From Microbacterium sp. oral taxon 186 str. F0373 (GTDB taxonomy: Bacteria > Actinomycetota > Actinomycetes > Actinomycetales > Microbacteriaceae), in NCBI RefSeq assembly GCF_000411455.1, contig NZ_KE150457.1, positions 1,762,023-1,826,022 of the forward strand: a DNA stretch of 64,000 nt, written 5' to 3'. The notes under the pieces were generated by a model. It ran no database searches. It was given only the letters and a program-made list of their open reading frames with translations, and was not told the origin of the DNA. Each line of letters opens with the position of its first letter. The stretch's first letter is position 1. The position numbers and the translations under genes were made by a program. Positions 44,518-54,375 of this stretch are shown piece after piece.

Positions 44518-45357
44518 TCAGACGACGGGAGCGACCAGGCTCCACGGCACGGTGACCTCGCCCAGCCGCCAGCGCGCCCGGCCCTGCACAGGCCAGCCCG
44601 TCGCGTGCATCGCGTCGAGCGCGGCGCGCCAGCGCTGCACCGGTCCGAACGACGCGGTGCCGACGGCGCGTGTCCACTCCTCGTCGAGAGTGCGCAGGAA
44701 ATCGTGCACCGGCTCACCGGGCACGTTGCGGTGGATGAGGGCCTTCGGCAGCCGCTCCGCGGCGATCGACGGCGAGGCGAGTTCGCTCAGACGCAACGAC
44801 AGCGTGAGCGTTCGTGGCGCGGCGTCGGCGCCGATCTCGACCCACGTGCAGATCCGCCCGAGCTCGTCGCAGGTGCCTTCCACGAGGATGCCGTCGGGAT
44901 GCAGGCGCCGCGTCATGCGCGCCCACGCATCCTTCACCTCGTGCTCGTCGTACTGCCGCAGCACGTTCAACGCCCGCAGCACCGCAGGTCGGCGCCCTTG
45001 CGGCGTCGGCACCTCGAACCCGCCGCGGGCGAAGGACACGTGAGCGTCGGGCGAGAACGCCGTGCGCCCCGCGCGCACGTCGAGCAGCTGCGTGCGGGCC
45101 CGCTCGACCCGGGCCGGATCGATCTCCAGCCCGAGCACATCGACACCGGGGCGGGCGCGCCGCAGCCGCTCCTCGAGCTCGAGCACGGTGACGGCGCTCG
45201 CGCCGTATCCGAGGTCGATGACGAACGGATCGGCGGCGCGCCTCAGCACGGGATGCCGGGCGATCCAGCGGTCGATGCGCCGCAGCCGGTTGGTGTTCGT
45301 CGTGCCGCGCGTGATCTGACCGACGACCGCACGAGCGGGGGCTTTCTCCGGCGGCAT
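44518..45357 (-). CDS. Class I SAM-dependent methyltransferase
   Basis: 279 residues. Rossmann-like fold: [23 protein letters not shown] (SAM motif I), [14 protein letters not shown] (motif II acidic residue), and [20 protein letters not shown]. It sits divergently 5' of gpmA. Substrate not evident. Confidence 0.82.
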   Translation of the reverse strand: MPPEKAPARAVVGQITRGTTNTNRLRRIDRWIARHPVLRRAADPFVIDLGYGASAVTVLELEERLRRARPGVDVLGLEIDPARVERARTQLLDVRAGRTAFSPDAHVSFARGGFEVPTPQGRRPAVLRALNVLRQYDEHEVKDAWARMTRRLHPDGILVEGTCDELGRICTWVEIGADAAPRTLTLSLRLSELASPSIAAERLPKALIHRNVPGEPVHDFLRTLDEEWTRAVGTASFGPVQRWRAALDAMHATGWPVQGRARWRLGEVTVPWSLVAPVV

Positions 45358-45398
45358 CCCCCCATGATGCCAGCGCGCGCGCCGGTAGGATGACGAGC

Positions 45399-46148
45399 AT
45401 GACCGCGCCGTACACGCTGATCCTCCTCCGCCACGGGCAGAGCGAGTGGAACAAGACCAACCAGTTCACCGGATGGGTGGACGTCCGCCTCACCGAGCAG
45501 GGGCGCGGCGAGGCCGCGCGCGGCGGTGAACTGCTGAAGGATTCCGGCATCCTGCCCGATGTGCTGCACACGTCGCTGCTCAGTCGGGCGATCCAGACGG
45601 CCAACATCGCGCTGGACGCGGCCGACCGTCTGTGGATCCCCGTGAAGCGGTCGTGGCGCCTCAACGAGCGTCACTACGGCGACCTCCAGGGCAAGGACAA
45701 GGCAGAGACGCTCGAGCAGTTCGGTGAGGAGCAGTTCATGCTGTGGCGCCGCTCGTTCGATGTGCCGCCGCCCGCCCTTCCCGACGACTCGCCCTACAGC
45801 CAGGTGGACGACCCGCGCTACGCCGGCATCGACGGCGACGTCCCGCGCACCGAGTCGCTGAAGATCGTGATCGACCGCCTCCTGCCGTACTGGGAGAACG
45901 AGATCGTTCCGGACCTGAAGGCGGGCAAGACCGTTCTGGTGACCGCGCACGGCAACTCGCTGCGCGGCCTGGTCAAGCACCTCGACGGCATCAGCGACGC
46001 CGACATCGCCGAGCTGAACATCCCGACCGGCATCCCGCTCGTCTACCGCCTCGGTGAAGACCTCATGCCGCTCGAGCCGGGCGCCTACCTCGATCCCGAG
46101 GCCGCCGCTGCCGGCGCCGCGGCTGTCGCGAGCCAGGGCAAGGGCTGA
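45399..46148 (+). CDS. gpmA: 2,3-bisphosphoglycerate-dependent phosphoglycerate mutase
   Basis: Interconverts 3- and 2-phosphoglycerate. 249 residues. Catalytic His in [10 protein letters not shown] (about residue 11), [28 protein letters not shown], and the second His in [16 protein letters not shown] prefer the ATG at 45399 over 45390 because TAGGAT (45386-45391) overlaps the earlier ATG and would place the transcript start at the later one. Followed by a strong terminator. gpm1 precedes senX3-regX3 in M. tuberculosis as well, but here phoU lies between. Confidence 0.95.
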   Translation: MTAPYTLILLRHGQSEWNKTNQFTGWVDVRLTEQGRGEAARGGELLKDSGILPDVLHTSLLSRAIQTANIALDAADRLWIPVKRSWRLNERHYGDLQGKDKAETLEQFGEEQFMLWRRSFDVPPPALPDDSPYSQVDDPRYAGIDGDVPRTESLKIVIDRLLPYWENEIVPDLKAGKTVLVTAHGNSLRGLVKHLDGISDADIAELNIPTGIPLVYRLGEDLMPLEPGAYLDPEAAAAGAAAVASQGKG

Positions 46149-46171
46149 GGCTCAGCGGCCGTACGAACGCG

Positions 46172-46201
46172 AGAGGGGGATGCCGACCGGCATCCCCCTC
46201 T
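46172..46201. terminator. Terminator between gpmA and phoU
   Basis: 13-bp perfect stem (46172-46184 with 46189-46201), loop GACC, followed on the plus strand by TCGGTTT. Serves gpmA and perhaps the convergent phoU. Confidence 0.85.
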
Positions 46202-46236
46202 TCGGTTTCCGCCTCCGCCACAGCGGAGGCGACGTC

Positions 46237-46938
46237 TCACTCGACGCCGTCGACCGATTCGCCCTCGGCGATGATGACGGCGATCGTGTCGGTGTCGGGT
46301 GTCCAGTCGCCGGTAGCGAGGTAGGCCACCTTCTTGGCCACCGAGACGGCGTGGTCGGCGAAGCGCTCGAGGTAGCGGCTGGCCAGCGTCGCATCGACGG
46401 TGGCTCCGGCCTCGCCCTGCCAGTTCTCGCTCAGCACCTTCTCGAAGACGGCGAGGTGGTGGTCATCGACCTTGTCGTCGAGTGTGCGCAGCGTTTCGAG
46501 GTAGCTGAGGTCTTCGGTGCGCAGCAGCTCGGTGAGGGTCTTCGCGACCTCGACGTCGAGCTCGCCCATCTTGGTGAAGGTCCCCTTCAGGCCCTTCGGG
46601 ATGGCGCGCTCGGGGAAGCGCATGCGGGTGAGCTGAGCGATGTGCTCGGCGATGTCGCCCATGCGCTCCAAGGAGGCGCTGACGCGCAGGGCCGCGACGA
46701 CGATGCGCAGATCGCGGGCGACCGGCTGCTGACGAGCGAGGATCTGGATCGCCAGCTCGTCGAGCGCGACCGCCTTGTCGTCGATCGTCTGGTCGGCTTC
46801 GATGACCTCTTCGGCAAGGGCGACGTCGCTGGTGCCGAAGGCGCGGGTGGCCTTGTCGATCGCCTCCGTGACCAGCTCGGCGATCTCGACGAGACGCGAC
46901 TGCACGTCCTCGAGCGACTGGTGGAACACTTCGCGCAT
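46237..46938 (-). CDS. phoU: Phosphate signalling protein PhoU
   Basis: 233 residues, all helical, two PhoU three-helix repeats with the metal-binding motifs (LERMGDIAEHIAQL near 85-98 and YLERFADHAVSVAKKV near 190-205). Links PstSCAB activity to the SenX3/PhoR kinase and prevents toxic phosphate uptake. ATG at 46938 with GAGAGG upstream; a longer reading is not needed. Diverges from senX3, with PHO box-like repeats in between. Confidence 0.95.
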   Translation of the reverse strand: MREVFHQSLEDVQSRLVEIAELVTEAIDKATRAFGTSDVALAEEVIEADQTIDDKAVALDELAIQILARQQPVARDLRIVVAALRVSASLERMGDIAEHIAQLTRMRFPERAIPKGLKGTFTKMGELDVEVAKTLTELLRTEDLSYLETLRTLDDKVDDHHLAVFEKVLSENWQGEAGATVDATLASRYLERFADHAVSVAKKVAYLATGDWTPDTDTIAVIIAEGESVDGVE

Positions 46939-47001
46939 GAGAGGGCCTCTCTTCCGGCAGGCAGGCACGGTGCCGCCTCCTGACCCGGTGATCATCGCGG
47001 G

Positions 47002-47034
47002 CCAAGGTTAACGATCGGTGCCGCAGCGATGAAC
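47002..47034 (-). promoter_or_regulatory. PHO box upstream of phoU (shared with senX3)
   Basis: Minus strand shows three 11-mers in phase: GTTCATCGCTG, CGGCACCGATC, GTTAACCTTGG, with 6/7, 4-5/7 and 6/7 matches to GTTCACC. The senX3 -10 box TACGCT (47094-47099) lies 60 bases away, so one site cluster may serve both genes. Confidence 0.6.
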
Positions 47035-47106
47035 GTTGCCGACGCGGTTTCCGGCGTTGATCCGTATCGTGAATCTGCGGTGTCCAACCACCCTACGCTG
47101 GGAGCC

Positions 47107-48303
47107 ATGGAGTCCCTGCAGCCGGCGATCGCGCTGATCCTCGGCCTCGTGCTCGGCGGCGGAGTGGCCACGCTCGTGCTCATCGCGCTGCGGGCGCGTG
47201 ACCGCGCGCGTGTCGCGGCATCCACCGCCCTGCCCGACGGGACGGCGGCGGTGCTCCAGGGGATGGACGAAGTCGCGGTCGTCGTCGACACGTCGCTGCA
47301 GATCGTCGCCGTCTCGGCGCCCGCGGAGTTGTTCGGCATGCACGAGGACTACGCGCTTCCCGGCGATGAGCTGCGCGCCCTCGCCCGGACCGTCCGCCGC
47401 ACCGAGGCGCCGGAGACGCAGACGATGCGCCTCAAGCGCGGCGTCGAGCCGCGACTGGTCTCGGCTCGGGCGAGCGTGATCACGCCGCGGCTGATCCTCA
47501 TCGTCGTCCGTGACATCACGGAGCGGGAGCGCGTCGAGGAGATGCGCCGCGACTTCGTCGCCAACACCAGTCATGAGCTGAAGACGCCGGTGGGTGCGGT
47601 GAGCCTGCTCGCGGAGGCGGTCGAGTCGGCCGCCGACGATCCCGATCAGGTGCGTCATTTCGCCAGTCGCCTCAGCGCCGAGGCGGCGCGGCTCAGCCAG
47701 CTCACGTCGCGCATCATGAACCTGTCGCGGCTGCAGTCGGCCGACGATCTGACGGAACTGCGCGACGTGTCCGTCGACGAGGTCGTCGCCGCCGCCATCG
47801 AGTCGCAGTCGGTGGCCGCGGACTCCGCCGCCATCACCGTCGCCCGCGGGGGTGAACGGCACGCATACGTGCGCGGTGACGTGCAGGTGCTCACCGAGGC
47901 CGTCGCCAACCTGGTCGCCAACGCGATCGCGTACTCGCCGCAGGGCGGTCAGGTCGGCGTCGGCGTGAAACTCGACGGCGGCGTCGTCGAGATCGCGGTC
48001 ACCGACCGGGGGATCGGCATTCCGGAGGACGAGCAGGAACGCGTGTTCGAGCGGTTCTATCGTGCCGACCAGGCGCGCTCGCGCCGCACCGGCGGCACGG
48101 GGCTGGGGCTGTCGATCGTCAAGCACGCGGTGCAGCGGCACGGGGGAGAGGTCGAGGTCTGGTCGCGTCCGGGGCGGGGCTCGACCTTCACCGTGCGACT
48201 GCCCGCCGTCCCTGCGCCCGACGACCTTCCCGCTCCCAAGAAACGCAAGAAGAAGAAGGCCGCCCGCGATGGTGCGCGGGCGAAAGGAGAGAAGAAGCGA
48301 TGA
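47107..48303 (+). CDS. senX3: Sensor histidine kinase SenX3/PhoR
   Basis: 398 residues. One N-terminal transmembrane helix (residues 5-28), a PAS-like domain (about 50-140), HisKA with His156 in FVANTSHELKTPVGA, and HATPase_c with N-, G1- and G2-boxes (VANLVANAIAYSPQG, VTDRGIGIP, GTGLGLSIV). The tail is very basic (KKRKKKKAARDG). Lacks a large outside domain, so it probably senses phosphate through PstSCAB-PhoU. ATG seven bases after TACGCT, leaderless. Confidence 0.95.
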   Translation: MESLQPAIALILGLVLGGGVATLVLIALRARDRARVAASTALPDGTAAVLQGMDEVAVVVDTSLQIVAVSAPAELFGMHEDYALPGDELRALARTVRRTEAPETQTMRLKRGVEPRLVSARASVITPRLILIVVRDITERERVEEMRRDFVANTSHELKTPVGAVSLLAEAVESAADDPDQVRHFASRLSAEAARLSQLTSRIMNLSRLQSADDLTELRDVSVDEVVAAAIESQSVAADSAAITVARGGERHAYVRGDVQVLTEAVANLVANAIAYSPQGGQVGVGVKLDGGVVEIAVTDRGIGIPEDEQERVFERFYRADQARSRRTGGTGLGLSIVKHAVQRHGGEVEVWSRPGRGSTFTVRLPAVPAPDDLPAPKKRKKKKAARDGARAKGEKKR

Positions 48304-48983
48304 CCCGCGTCCTGATCGTCGAGGATGAGCCCGATCTGGCCGATCCGCTCGCCTATCTGCTGCGCCGTGAGGGATTCGAGGTCGAGATCGCCGAGGACGG
48401 CCCCGCGGCCCTCGATGCGTTCGCCTCGCGCGGCGCCGACATCATCCTGCTCGACCTCATGCTCCCGGGGATGCCGGGAACCGAGGTGTGCCGTGTGGTG
48501 CGCTCGACCTCCAAAGTGCCCATCATCATGCTGACAGCGAAGGACTCCGAGGTCGATATCGTCGTCGGTCTCGAGCTGGGCGCCGACGACTACGTGACGA
48601 AGCCCTACTCGTCGCGCGAGCTGCTCGCGCGGATGCGGGCGGTGCTGCGACGCAGCGAAGGCCCCGAGCTGGGGCTGGACGACAGCGTCGTCGACGGCGG
48701 AAGGGTCGTGCTGGACATCGATCGGCACACCGTCGCCGTCGACGGTGAGACCATCCCGATGCCGCTGAAGGAGTTCGAGCTGCTCGAGGTGCTCATGCGC
48801 AACGCGGGGCGCGTGCTGACGCGCGGCCAGTTGATCGACCGGGTCTGGGGGAGCGATTACTTCGGCGACACCAAGACGCTCGACGTGCACATCAAGCGCA
48901 TCCGGTCACGGATCGAACGCAATCCGAGCGAGCCGGTCATGCTCCTGACCGTGCGCGGGCTCGGCTACCGCTTCGAAGCCTGA
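48300..48983 (+). CDS. regX3: Phosphate response regulator RegX3/PhoP
   Basis: 227 residues, OmpR family. Receiver with phosphoacceptor D52 in ILLDLMLPGMPG, acidic pair EDEPD near the start, Lys in GADDYVTKPY, and a winged-helix DNA-binding domain (LKEFELLEVLMRNAGRVLTRGQLIDRVWGSDYFGDTKTLDVHIKRIR). ATGA overlap with senX3. Expected activator of pst, phoU and ppk at the three PHO boxes in this window. Confidence 0.96.
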   Translation: MTRVLIVEDEPDLADPLAYLLRREGFEVEIAEDGPAALDAFASRGADIILLDLMLPGMPGTEVCRVVRSTSKVPIIMLTAKDSEVDIVVGLELGADDYVTKPYSSRELLARMRAVLRRSEGPELGLDDSVVDGGRVVLDIDRHTVAVDGETIPMPLKEFELLEVLMRNAGRVLTRGQLIDRVWGSDYFGDTKTLDVHIKRIRSRIERNPSEPVMLLTVRGLGYRFEA

Positions 48984-49008
48984 CGCGTCCGTTCCCCGCG
49001 ACACGAAG

Positions 49009-49045
49009 ATCGGCGGCGCCCCTCGTGAGGAGGGACGCCGCCGAT
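49009..49045. terminator. Bidirectional terminator between regX3 and lpqE-like gene
   Basis: 10-bp perfect stem ATCGGCGGCG (49009-49018) with CGCCGCCGAT (49036-49045) and an inner CCTC/GAGG stem, in the convergent gap. Confidence 0.75.
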
Positions 49046-49059
49046 ATCCGTGAGCGCGA

Positions 49060-49527
49060 TCAGCTCGCGGGAATGAAGTCCTTCAGGTACGACAGCGTGC
49101 CGTCCAGGACGGGAACGCGGTCTTCGACGGCCTCGCCGGTGCCGGACTGGAACGTCGTACGAACGTCGGTGCCGGGCTTGGCGGACAGGCCGGTGAACAG
49201 GAGCGGCTCTGCACCGTCGAAGCCGAGGCTGACGGTCGAGTGTGCGGCGACCCGCACCCGCTGCGTGTCGCCTTCGACGCCGACCAGCAGCGTCTCATCG
49301 GTGTCGGTGTCGTTCACGATCGCCGCGAGGAAGTTGGCTTCGGTGCCCTTCTCGTTGGCGACGAAGAGCGCGTTGCGCACCTTCAGCGGTGCCGAGTGCA
49401 CGATGTTGACACCTTCGGCGGCCGAGTAGCTGATGGTCGTGGCTTGCGGCGAGATCATGCTGCAGCCGGCGGTGGAGAGGACCACAACGGCGGCGAGGGC
49501 GACGGACGCGAGACGGCGCGTGTTCAC
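49060..49527 (-). CDS. LpqE-like small lipoprotein
   Basis: 155 residues. Signal peptide with lipobox STAGC, then a beta-rich domain (ISYSAAEGVNIVHSAPLKVRNALFV..., TLLVGVEGDTQRVRVAAHSTVSLGFDG). M. tuberculosis LpqE lies beside carD in the same way. The fold resembles copper-chaperone-like lipoproteins but no Cys/Met/His copper ligands are seen. GTG with AGGAGGAT upstream. Confidence 0.75.
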   Translation of the reverse strand: MNTRRLASVALAAVVVLSTAGCSMISPQATTISYSAAEGVNIVHSAPLKVRNALFVANEKGTEANFLAAIVNDTDTDETLLVGVEGDTQRVRVAAHSTVSLGFDGAEPLLFTGLSAKPGTDVRTTFQSGTGEAVEDRVPVLDGTLSYLKDFIPAS

Positions 49528-49672
49528 GGATCCTCCTGGACGAGTCGGTGTGTGCTCATTCTATGCCGGGACGGGATACCGCCCCGTCGCCCATCGCCGC
49601 AGGTGCTCAGCCGGCGAACCTTAGCGTATGTCGCCTGTGGTATTCTGGACTTTGCCGAAAGGACATAACTGC

Positions 49673-50155
49673 ATGCTTTTTGAGGTTGGCGAGACGGTCG
49701 TCTATCCGCACCACGGGGCCGCGACGATCATCGAGGTCAAGGACCGGATCATCAAGGGCGAGACCAAGAAGTACCTGAAGCTGAACGTCACGCAGGGAGA
49801 CCTCATCATCGAGGTCCCTGCCGACAACGTCGACTTGGTCGGCGTCCGTGACGTGATCGGCAAGGACGGTCTCGAGAAGGTGTTCGATGTGCTGCGCGCA
49901 CCGTTCACCGAAGAGCCCACCAACTGGTCGCGCCGTTACAAGGCCAACCTCGAGAAGCTCGCCTCCGGCGATGTCATCAAGGTGAGCGAGGTCGTCCGCG
50001 ACCTGTGGCGCCGTGACCAGGACCGCGGCCTGTCCGCCGGTGAGAAGCGCATGCTTGCCAAGGCGCGCCAGATCCTCGTCTCGGAGATCGCGCTCGCGCT
50101 CAAGGCCGACGAAGACCACGCCTCGGGCGTGCTCGACGAGGTCCTCGCCAGCTGA
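49673..50155 (+). CDS. carD: RNA polymerase-binding transcription factor CarD
   Basis: 160 residues; near-complete match to mycobacterial CarD. N-terminal RNAP-interacting Tudor-like domain ([17 protein letters not shown]) and C-terminal helical DNA-binding domain ([22 protein letters not shown]..., [16 protein letters not shown]) with the conserved Trp that wedges the open complex. Stabilises open promoters, notably rRNA. ATG at 49673 with AAAGGA upstream; TATTCT at 49641-49646 may be the -10 box. Confidence 0.97.
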   Translation: MLFEVGETVVYPHHGAATIIEVKDRIIKGETKKYLKLNVTQGDLIIEVPADNVDLVGVRDVIGKDGLEKVFDVLRAPFTEEPTNWSRRYKANLEKLASGDVIKVSEVVRDLWRRDQDRGLSAGEKRMLAKARQILVSEIALALKADEDHASGVLDEVLAS

Positions 50156-50158
50156 TCG

Positions 50159-50180
50159 CCGCGCGGGTTCGCCCGCGCGG
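50159..50180 (+). terminator. carD terminator hairpin with TTCG loop
   Basis: CCGCGCGGG (50159-50167), TTCG loop, CCCGCGCGG (50172-50180), starting three bases after the carD stop. A UUCG tetraloop closing on G-C pairs is very stable; no T run follows. Confidence 0.75.
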
Positions 50181-50203
50181 ACGCGGCTCGGTAGGGTCGC
50201 GAT

Positions 50204-51391
50204 GTGACCTCAGATCTGCTCCCCGTTCCCCGCGTCGCCGTGATCGTCGTCGCCGCGGGATCAGGCCAGCGCCTCGGTGCCGGTCGGCCGAAGGCGTTCG
50301 TCGGTCTCGACGCGCACACGGTGCTCCGCCACGCTCTCCTCGGAGTCTTCGCCGCGCCGCCGGCCCAGGTGGTCGTCGTCGCTCCCGCAGACCGGGTGGG
50401 CGACGCGCTCACCGAGGCGCGGACGGTGGCCGGTGATCGGCGCGATCTCGTCTCTGTCGTGGCGGGGGGCGCGACACGACAGGAGTCGGTCGCTGCCGGT
50501 CTCGAGGCCGTCTGGCCGGATGTCGACTGGGTGCTCGTGCACGACGCCGCCCGCGCGCTCACTCCTCCCGCGGTGTTCGCGCGCGTGATCGCCGCGTTGG
50601 AGAGCGGCAAGGATGCCGTGCTGCCCGTGCTTCCGGTCGTCGATACCGTGAAACGCGTGGCGGGCGACGTGGTCAGCGAGGCCGTCGACCGGTCCGATCT
50701 CGCGGCGGCGCAGACGCCGCAGGGATTCCGTCGCGCGGTTCTCGACGCGGCCTACGCCGCGGCAGCCGCCGATCACACCGACGATGCCGCACTCGTTCAG
50801 AGCGCCGGCACCGCCGTGTGGACGGTGCCGGGCGACGAGCGCGGGTTCAAGATCACGACGCCCGCGGACCTCGACCGCGCGCGTGCGCTGCTCGGCGTCG
50901 CGCCGGTGTCGGCTGTGCCGGCCCCGCCGCGGGTGGGCATCGGCACCGATGTGCATGCCGTCGGCGGCGAGGGGGAGTTGTGGCTGGCGGGACTGCAATG
51001 GCCCGGTGAGCCGGCTCTGCACGGTCATTCCGACGGGGATGCCGTCGCCCACGCGATCGTCGATGCCGTGCTCGCTGCGGCGGGGCTCGGCGACATCGGC
51101 ACCCATTTCGGCACCGACCAGCCCGAGTACGCCGGTGCGCACGCCGAGGCGTTCCTCGCGCGGACGCGTGCCCTCGTGACCGAGGCAGGCTTCGCGATCG
51201 GCAACGTGTCGGTGCAGGTACAAGCGCGCAATCCGCGGTTCGCGCCCCGCCGTACCGAAGCCGAGCGCGTCCTGTCGGCGGCGTTGGGTGCTCCGGTCTC
51301 GGTATCGGCGACGACGACAGACGGCCTCGGGTTCACCGGGACGGGGGAGGGCGTCGCGGCTTTCGCCGTCGCGGTCGTGATCCCCCGCTGA
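50204..51391 (+). CDS. ispDF: Bifunctional IspD/IspF (MEP isoprenoid pathway)
   Basis: 395 residues, fusion of two enzymes of the MEP pathway. IspD at about 1-235: CTP-binding AAGSGQRLGAGRPKAF, VVAGGATRQESV, LVHDAARALTPP, DTVKRV. IspF at about 243-395: GIGTDVHAVG, HGHSDGDAVAHAIVDA with zinc ligands, DIGTHFGTDQP, and ATTTDGLGFTGTGEGVAA. IspD makes CDP-methylerythritol; IspF cyclises its phosphorylated form. Many actinobacteria keep them as separate neighbours. GTG six bases after TAGGGT (50192-50197), leaderless. Confidence 0.95.
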   Translation: MTSDLLPVPRVAVIVVAAGSGQRLGAGRPKAFVGLDAHTVLRHALLGVFAAPPAQVVVVAPADRVGDALTEARTVAGDRRDLVSVVAGGATRQESVAAGLEAVWPDVDWVLVHDAARALTPPAVFARVIAALESGKDAVLPVLPVVDTVKRVAGDVVSEAVDRSDLAAAQTPQGFRRAVLDAAYAAAAADHTDDAALVQSAGTAVWTVPGDERGFKITTPADLDRARALLGVAPVSAVPAPPRVGIGTDVHAVGGEGELWLAGLQWPGEPALHGHSDGDAVAHAIVDAVLAAAGLGDIGTHFGTDQPEYAGAHAEAFLARTRALVTEAGFAIGNVSVQVQARNPRFAPRRTEAERVLSAALGAPVSVSATTTDGLGFTGTGEGVAAFAVAVVIPR

Positions 51392-51412
51392 GCCGCCCCG
51401 AGGGGCGCGGTG

Positions 51413-51886
51413 CTAGATCTCCTTCGTCATGAACGTCGAGAACGGGTCGGGCGCGTAGTCGCCGAACGGGCCGCACACGACGAAGCCTTCGCTGGCGTAG
51501 AGGTGCCGCGCCGCGGCGAACTCTTCAGTCGTGCCCGTCTCCAGCCACAGGCTGGACATGCCCGATGCTGCCGCCTCGGCGGTGATGCGACGAAGGAGCG
51601 CGCGGCCGACCCCGTGACCCAGGAACCGCTCAGCGGTCCGCATCGACTTCAGCTCGCCGCGGTGTGCGTCGCGTCGCTTCAGCGCGCCGATCCCGGCGAT
51701 CTCTTCGGCAATCCATGCCGACCAGAACGAGACGGCGGGATCTTGCAGCGCGTCGATGTCGAGCGCGTGGACGCTGCAGGCGGGGGACGCGGCGTGCATC
51801 CTGCTGAGGTGCGCCGCAACCAGAGCGCGGGTGGCCTGCCCGGTGAGGTCGTCCGGGCGGATGATCATGGCATCGGGGGCGTTCAT
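51413..51886 (-). CDS. GNAT-family N-acetyltransferase
   Basis: 157 residues with the acetyl-CoA loop ERFLGHGVGRALLRRITAEA near 85-105 and an N-terminal HALDIDALQDPAVSFWSAW region, then WLETGTTEEFAAARHLYASEGF. Acyl acceptor unknown. Inserted on the opposite strand between ispDF and cysS. Confidence 0.85.
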   Translation of the reverse strand: MNAPDAMIIRPDDLTGQATRALVAAHLSRMHAASPACSVHALDIDALQDPAVSFWSAWIAEEIAGIGALKRRDAHRGELKSMRTAERFLGHGVGRALLRRITAEAAASGMSSLWLETGTTEEFAAARHLYASEGFVVCGPFGDYAPDPFSTFMTKEI

Positions 51887-51943
51887 CGTCCGTCAGTGTC
51901 CCACGCCGCCGTCCGCCGGCGCCTGCGCCGGTAGGCTGGAGCG

Positions 51944-53347
51944 GTGACGGTCCGGCTCTACGACACCCAGGTGCAGGCGTTGCGCGACTTCGCGCCGCAG
52001 GATCCGGCGAACGTCACGATGTACGTGTGCGGTCCGACGGTGCAGTCGGGTCCCGGCATCCATCATCTGCGTGCGGCGCTCGCGTTCGACCTGCTGCGTC
52101 GCTGGCTCACCCGCCGTTTCGGGCGCGTGACGTTCGTGCGCAACGTCACCGACATCGACGACAAAGTCCTGCAGAACGCCACCACTGATGAGCCCTGGTG
52201 GGCGCTGGCGTATCGCGTGGAGCGGGAGTTCGCCCGCGCGTATGGCGCGATCGGCATTCTCGCGCCGACGTACGAGCCGCGCGCCACCGGATCGATCCCG
52301 CAGATGCAGGAGCTGATCGCAACCCTCATCGAACGCGGTCATGCCTACGCTGCGGCCGGTGACGTCTACTTCGACGTGCGCTCATGGCCCGCCTACGGCG
52401 CCCTGACCCATCAGAGCATCGATGCGATGGAGCCGGCGACCGATGCGGACCCGCGCGGCAAGCGCGACCCGCGGGATTTCGCCCTCTGGAAGAGCGCGAA
52501 GAGCGACGAGCCGGCGGATGCCGTGTGGGAGAGCCCCTGGGGTCCGGGCAGGCCCGGCTGGCACATCGAGTGCTCCGCCATGAGCCGCCGCTACCTCGGC
52601 GACTCCTTCGACATCCACGGCGGAGGCATCGACCTGCGCTTCCCGCACCACGAGAACGAGTTGGCCCAGTCGACCGCGGCGGGAGACGCGTTCGCGCGCT
52701 ACTGGGTGCACAACGGACTGGTCACGGTGGGCGATCAGAAGATGTCCAAGTCGCTCGGCAACCATCTGCTCGCGCTCGACGTGCTCGCCGACCGCGACCC
52801 GCTCGTGGTGCGCTACGCGCTCGGCGCCGCGCACTACCGGTCGACGCTCGATCTGACCGCGGCATCCTTCGACGAAGCCGAGACGGCTCTGGAGCGCATC
52901 CGGACGTTCCAGCAGCGCGCCGCGCGGATCCTCGGCACCGCCGTGCCGTTGGTGGCCGCCGACATTCCCGAGGCATTCGCCGCAGCCATGGACGATGACC
53001 TCGGCGTGCCGCAGGCGCTCGCGGTCGTTCACGAGACGGTGCGGGCCGGAAACGCCGCGCTGGATGCGGGTGAGCGGGATGCCGCGGCGCGCGCTCTGGT
53101 CGAAGTGGGCCGCATGATGGGCGTTCTGGGCATGAACCCGGCCGACCCGCAGTGGCGGCCCGCGGCCGACGGTGCCGAGGCGCGAGCCCTCGATGCCCTG
53201 CTGCAAGCGATGATCACCCAGCGTGCCGAGGCGCGCGCGAACCGAGACTGGGCGAGCGCCGATCGTCTCCGCGATGCGATCGCGGCGGCCGGCGTCGTCC
53301 TCGAAGACGGTCCCGACGGGACCCATTGGAGTCTGAACGATGGCTAA
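51944..53347 (+). CDS. cysS: Cysteinyl-tRNA synthetase
   Basis: 467 residues. Class Ia synthetase: [27 protein letters not shown], where HLRA stands for the HIGH motif, zinc ligands including C29 and the HIECSAMS region, and KMSKSLGNH (about residue 266). DALR-type anticodon domain at the end. GTG six bases after TAGGCT (51932-51937), leaderless. Overlaps rlmB by eight bases. Confidence 0.96.
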   Translation: MTVRLYDTQVQALRDFAPQDPANVTMYVCGPTVQSGPGIHHLRAALAFDLLRRWLTRRFGRVTFVRNVTDIDDKVLQNATTDEPWWALAYRVEREFARAYGAIGILAPTYEPRATGSIPQMQELIATLIERGHAYAAAGDVYFDVRSWPAYGALTHQSIDAMEPATDADPRGKRDPRDFALWKSAKSDEPADAVWESPWGPGRPGWHIECSAMSRRYLGDSFDIHGGGIDLRFPHHENELAQSTAAGDAFARYWVHNGLVTVGDQKMSKSLGNHLLALDVLADRDPLVVRYALGAAHYRSTLDLTAASFDEAETALERIRTFQQRAARILGTAVPLVAADIPEAFAAAMDDDLGVPQALAVVHETVRAGNAALDAGERDAAARALVEVGRMMGVLGMNPADPQWRPAADGAEARALDALLQAMITQRAEARANRDWASADRLRDAIAAAGVVLEDGPDGTHWSLNDG

Positions 53348-54332
53348 GCCGGGCAACCCCTCTGCGGGCAAGGGCAAGAAGAAGGGCCCGCTCAAGGGCA
53401 CGGGCGGCAACGGACGCAAGGCGCTCGAGGGCAAGGGGCCGACGCCCAAGGCCGAGGACCGCAGCTGGCACGTCGCCGGCAAGCGCAAGGCGGCCATGGA
53501 GCGCTACTCTGCGGCCGGCGGCAAGGGTCGGCCGGGTCAGAAGCCGGCGTCCTCCCGCGCGCCGAAGGCGAAGGCCGGCGACGACACCGAGAACGTGACG
53601 GGGCGCAACTCCGTGCTCGAGGCTCTGCGTGCGCGCATCCCCGCGACGGCGTTCTACATCGCCCAGCGCGTCGAGATGGATGATCGCGTCAAGGAGATGC
53701 TGTCGATCGTGACCCAGCGCGGCATCCCCGTGATGGAGGTCACCCGTCCCGAGCTCGACCGCATGGCCGGCTTCGACGGCGTGCACCAGGGCGTCGCGCT
53801 CAAGGTGCCCCCGTATGAGTACGCGCACCCGCAGGACCTGCTGGAGGAGGTCATCGGCAAGGGGCAGACGCCCCTGCTGGTCGCGTTGGACGGCATCACC
53901 GATCCGCGCAATCTCGGCGCGATCATCCGCTCCACCGCCGCCTTCGGCGGTCAGGGACTCATCATTCCGCAGCGCCGTTCAGCCGGCGTCAACTCGGCCG
54001 CCTGGAAGACGAGCGCCGGCGCCGCCGCGCGCGTACCGGTCGCGATGGCGCCGAACCTGACGACGACGCTCAAGGAGTTCAAGAAGCAGGGCGTGTTCGT
54101 GCTCGGTCTCGATGGCGGCGGTGACGTCGCGCTGCCCCAGCTCGAGCTCGCAGATCGCCCCGTCGTCATCGTCGTCGGCTCGGAGGGCAAGGGCTTGTCG
54201 CGGCTGGTCACCGAGACGTGCGACCAGATCGTGTCGATCCCGATCTCCTCCGCCGCAGAGTCGCTCAACGCCGGCATCGCGGCATCCGTCGCGCTGTACC
54301 AGGTCTCCACCATCCGCGCCGCGTCCGAGTGA
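53340..54332 (+). CDS. rlmB: 23S rRNA 2'-O-methyltransferase RlmB (TrmH/SpoU family)
   Basis: 330 residues. A basic N-terminal extension (about 80 residues, many Lys/Gly/Pro) precedes the substrate-binding domain and the SPOUT knot: DGITDPRNLGAIIRS (motif 1), VVGSEGKGLSRL (motif 2) and ISSAAESLNAGIAASVALY (motif 3). Homologues methylate G2251 of 23S rRNA. Start overlaps cysS. Confidence 0.93.
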   Translation: MAKPGNPSAGKGKKKGPLKGTGGNGRKALEGKGPTPKAEDRSWHVAGKRKAAMERYSAAGGKGRPGQKPASSRAPKAKAGDDTENVTGRNSVLEALRARIPATAFYIAQRVEMDDRVKEMLSIVTQRGIPVMEVTRPELDRMAGFDGVHQGVALKVPPYEYAHPQDLLEEVIGKGQTPLLVALDGITDPRNLGAIIRSTAAFGGQGLIIPQRRSAGVNSAAWKTSAGAAARVPVAMAPNLTTTLKEFKKQGVFVLGLDGGGDVALPQLELADRPVVIVVGSEGKGLSRLVTETCDQIVSIPISSAAESLNAGIAASVALYQVSTIRAASE

Positions 54333-54375
54333 CGCCCGTATCGCCCGTCCGCGTACACGAAGGGAAGCACTGACA

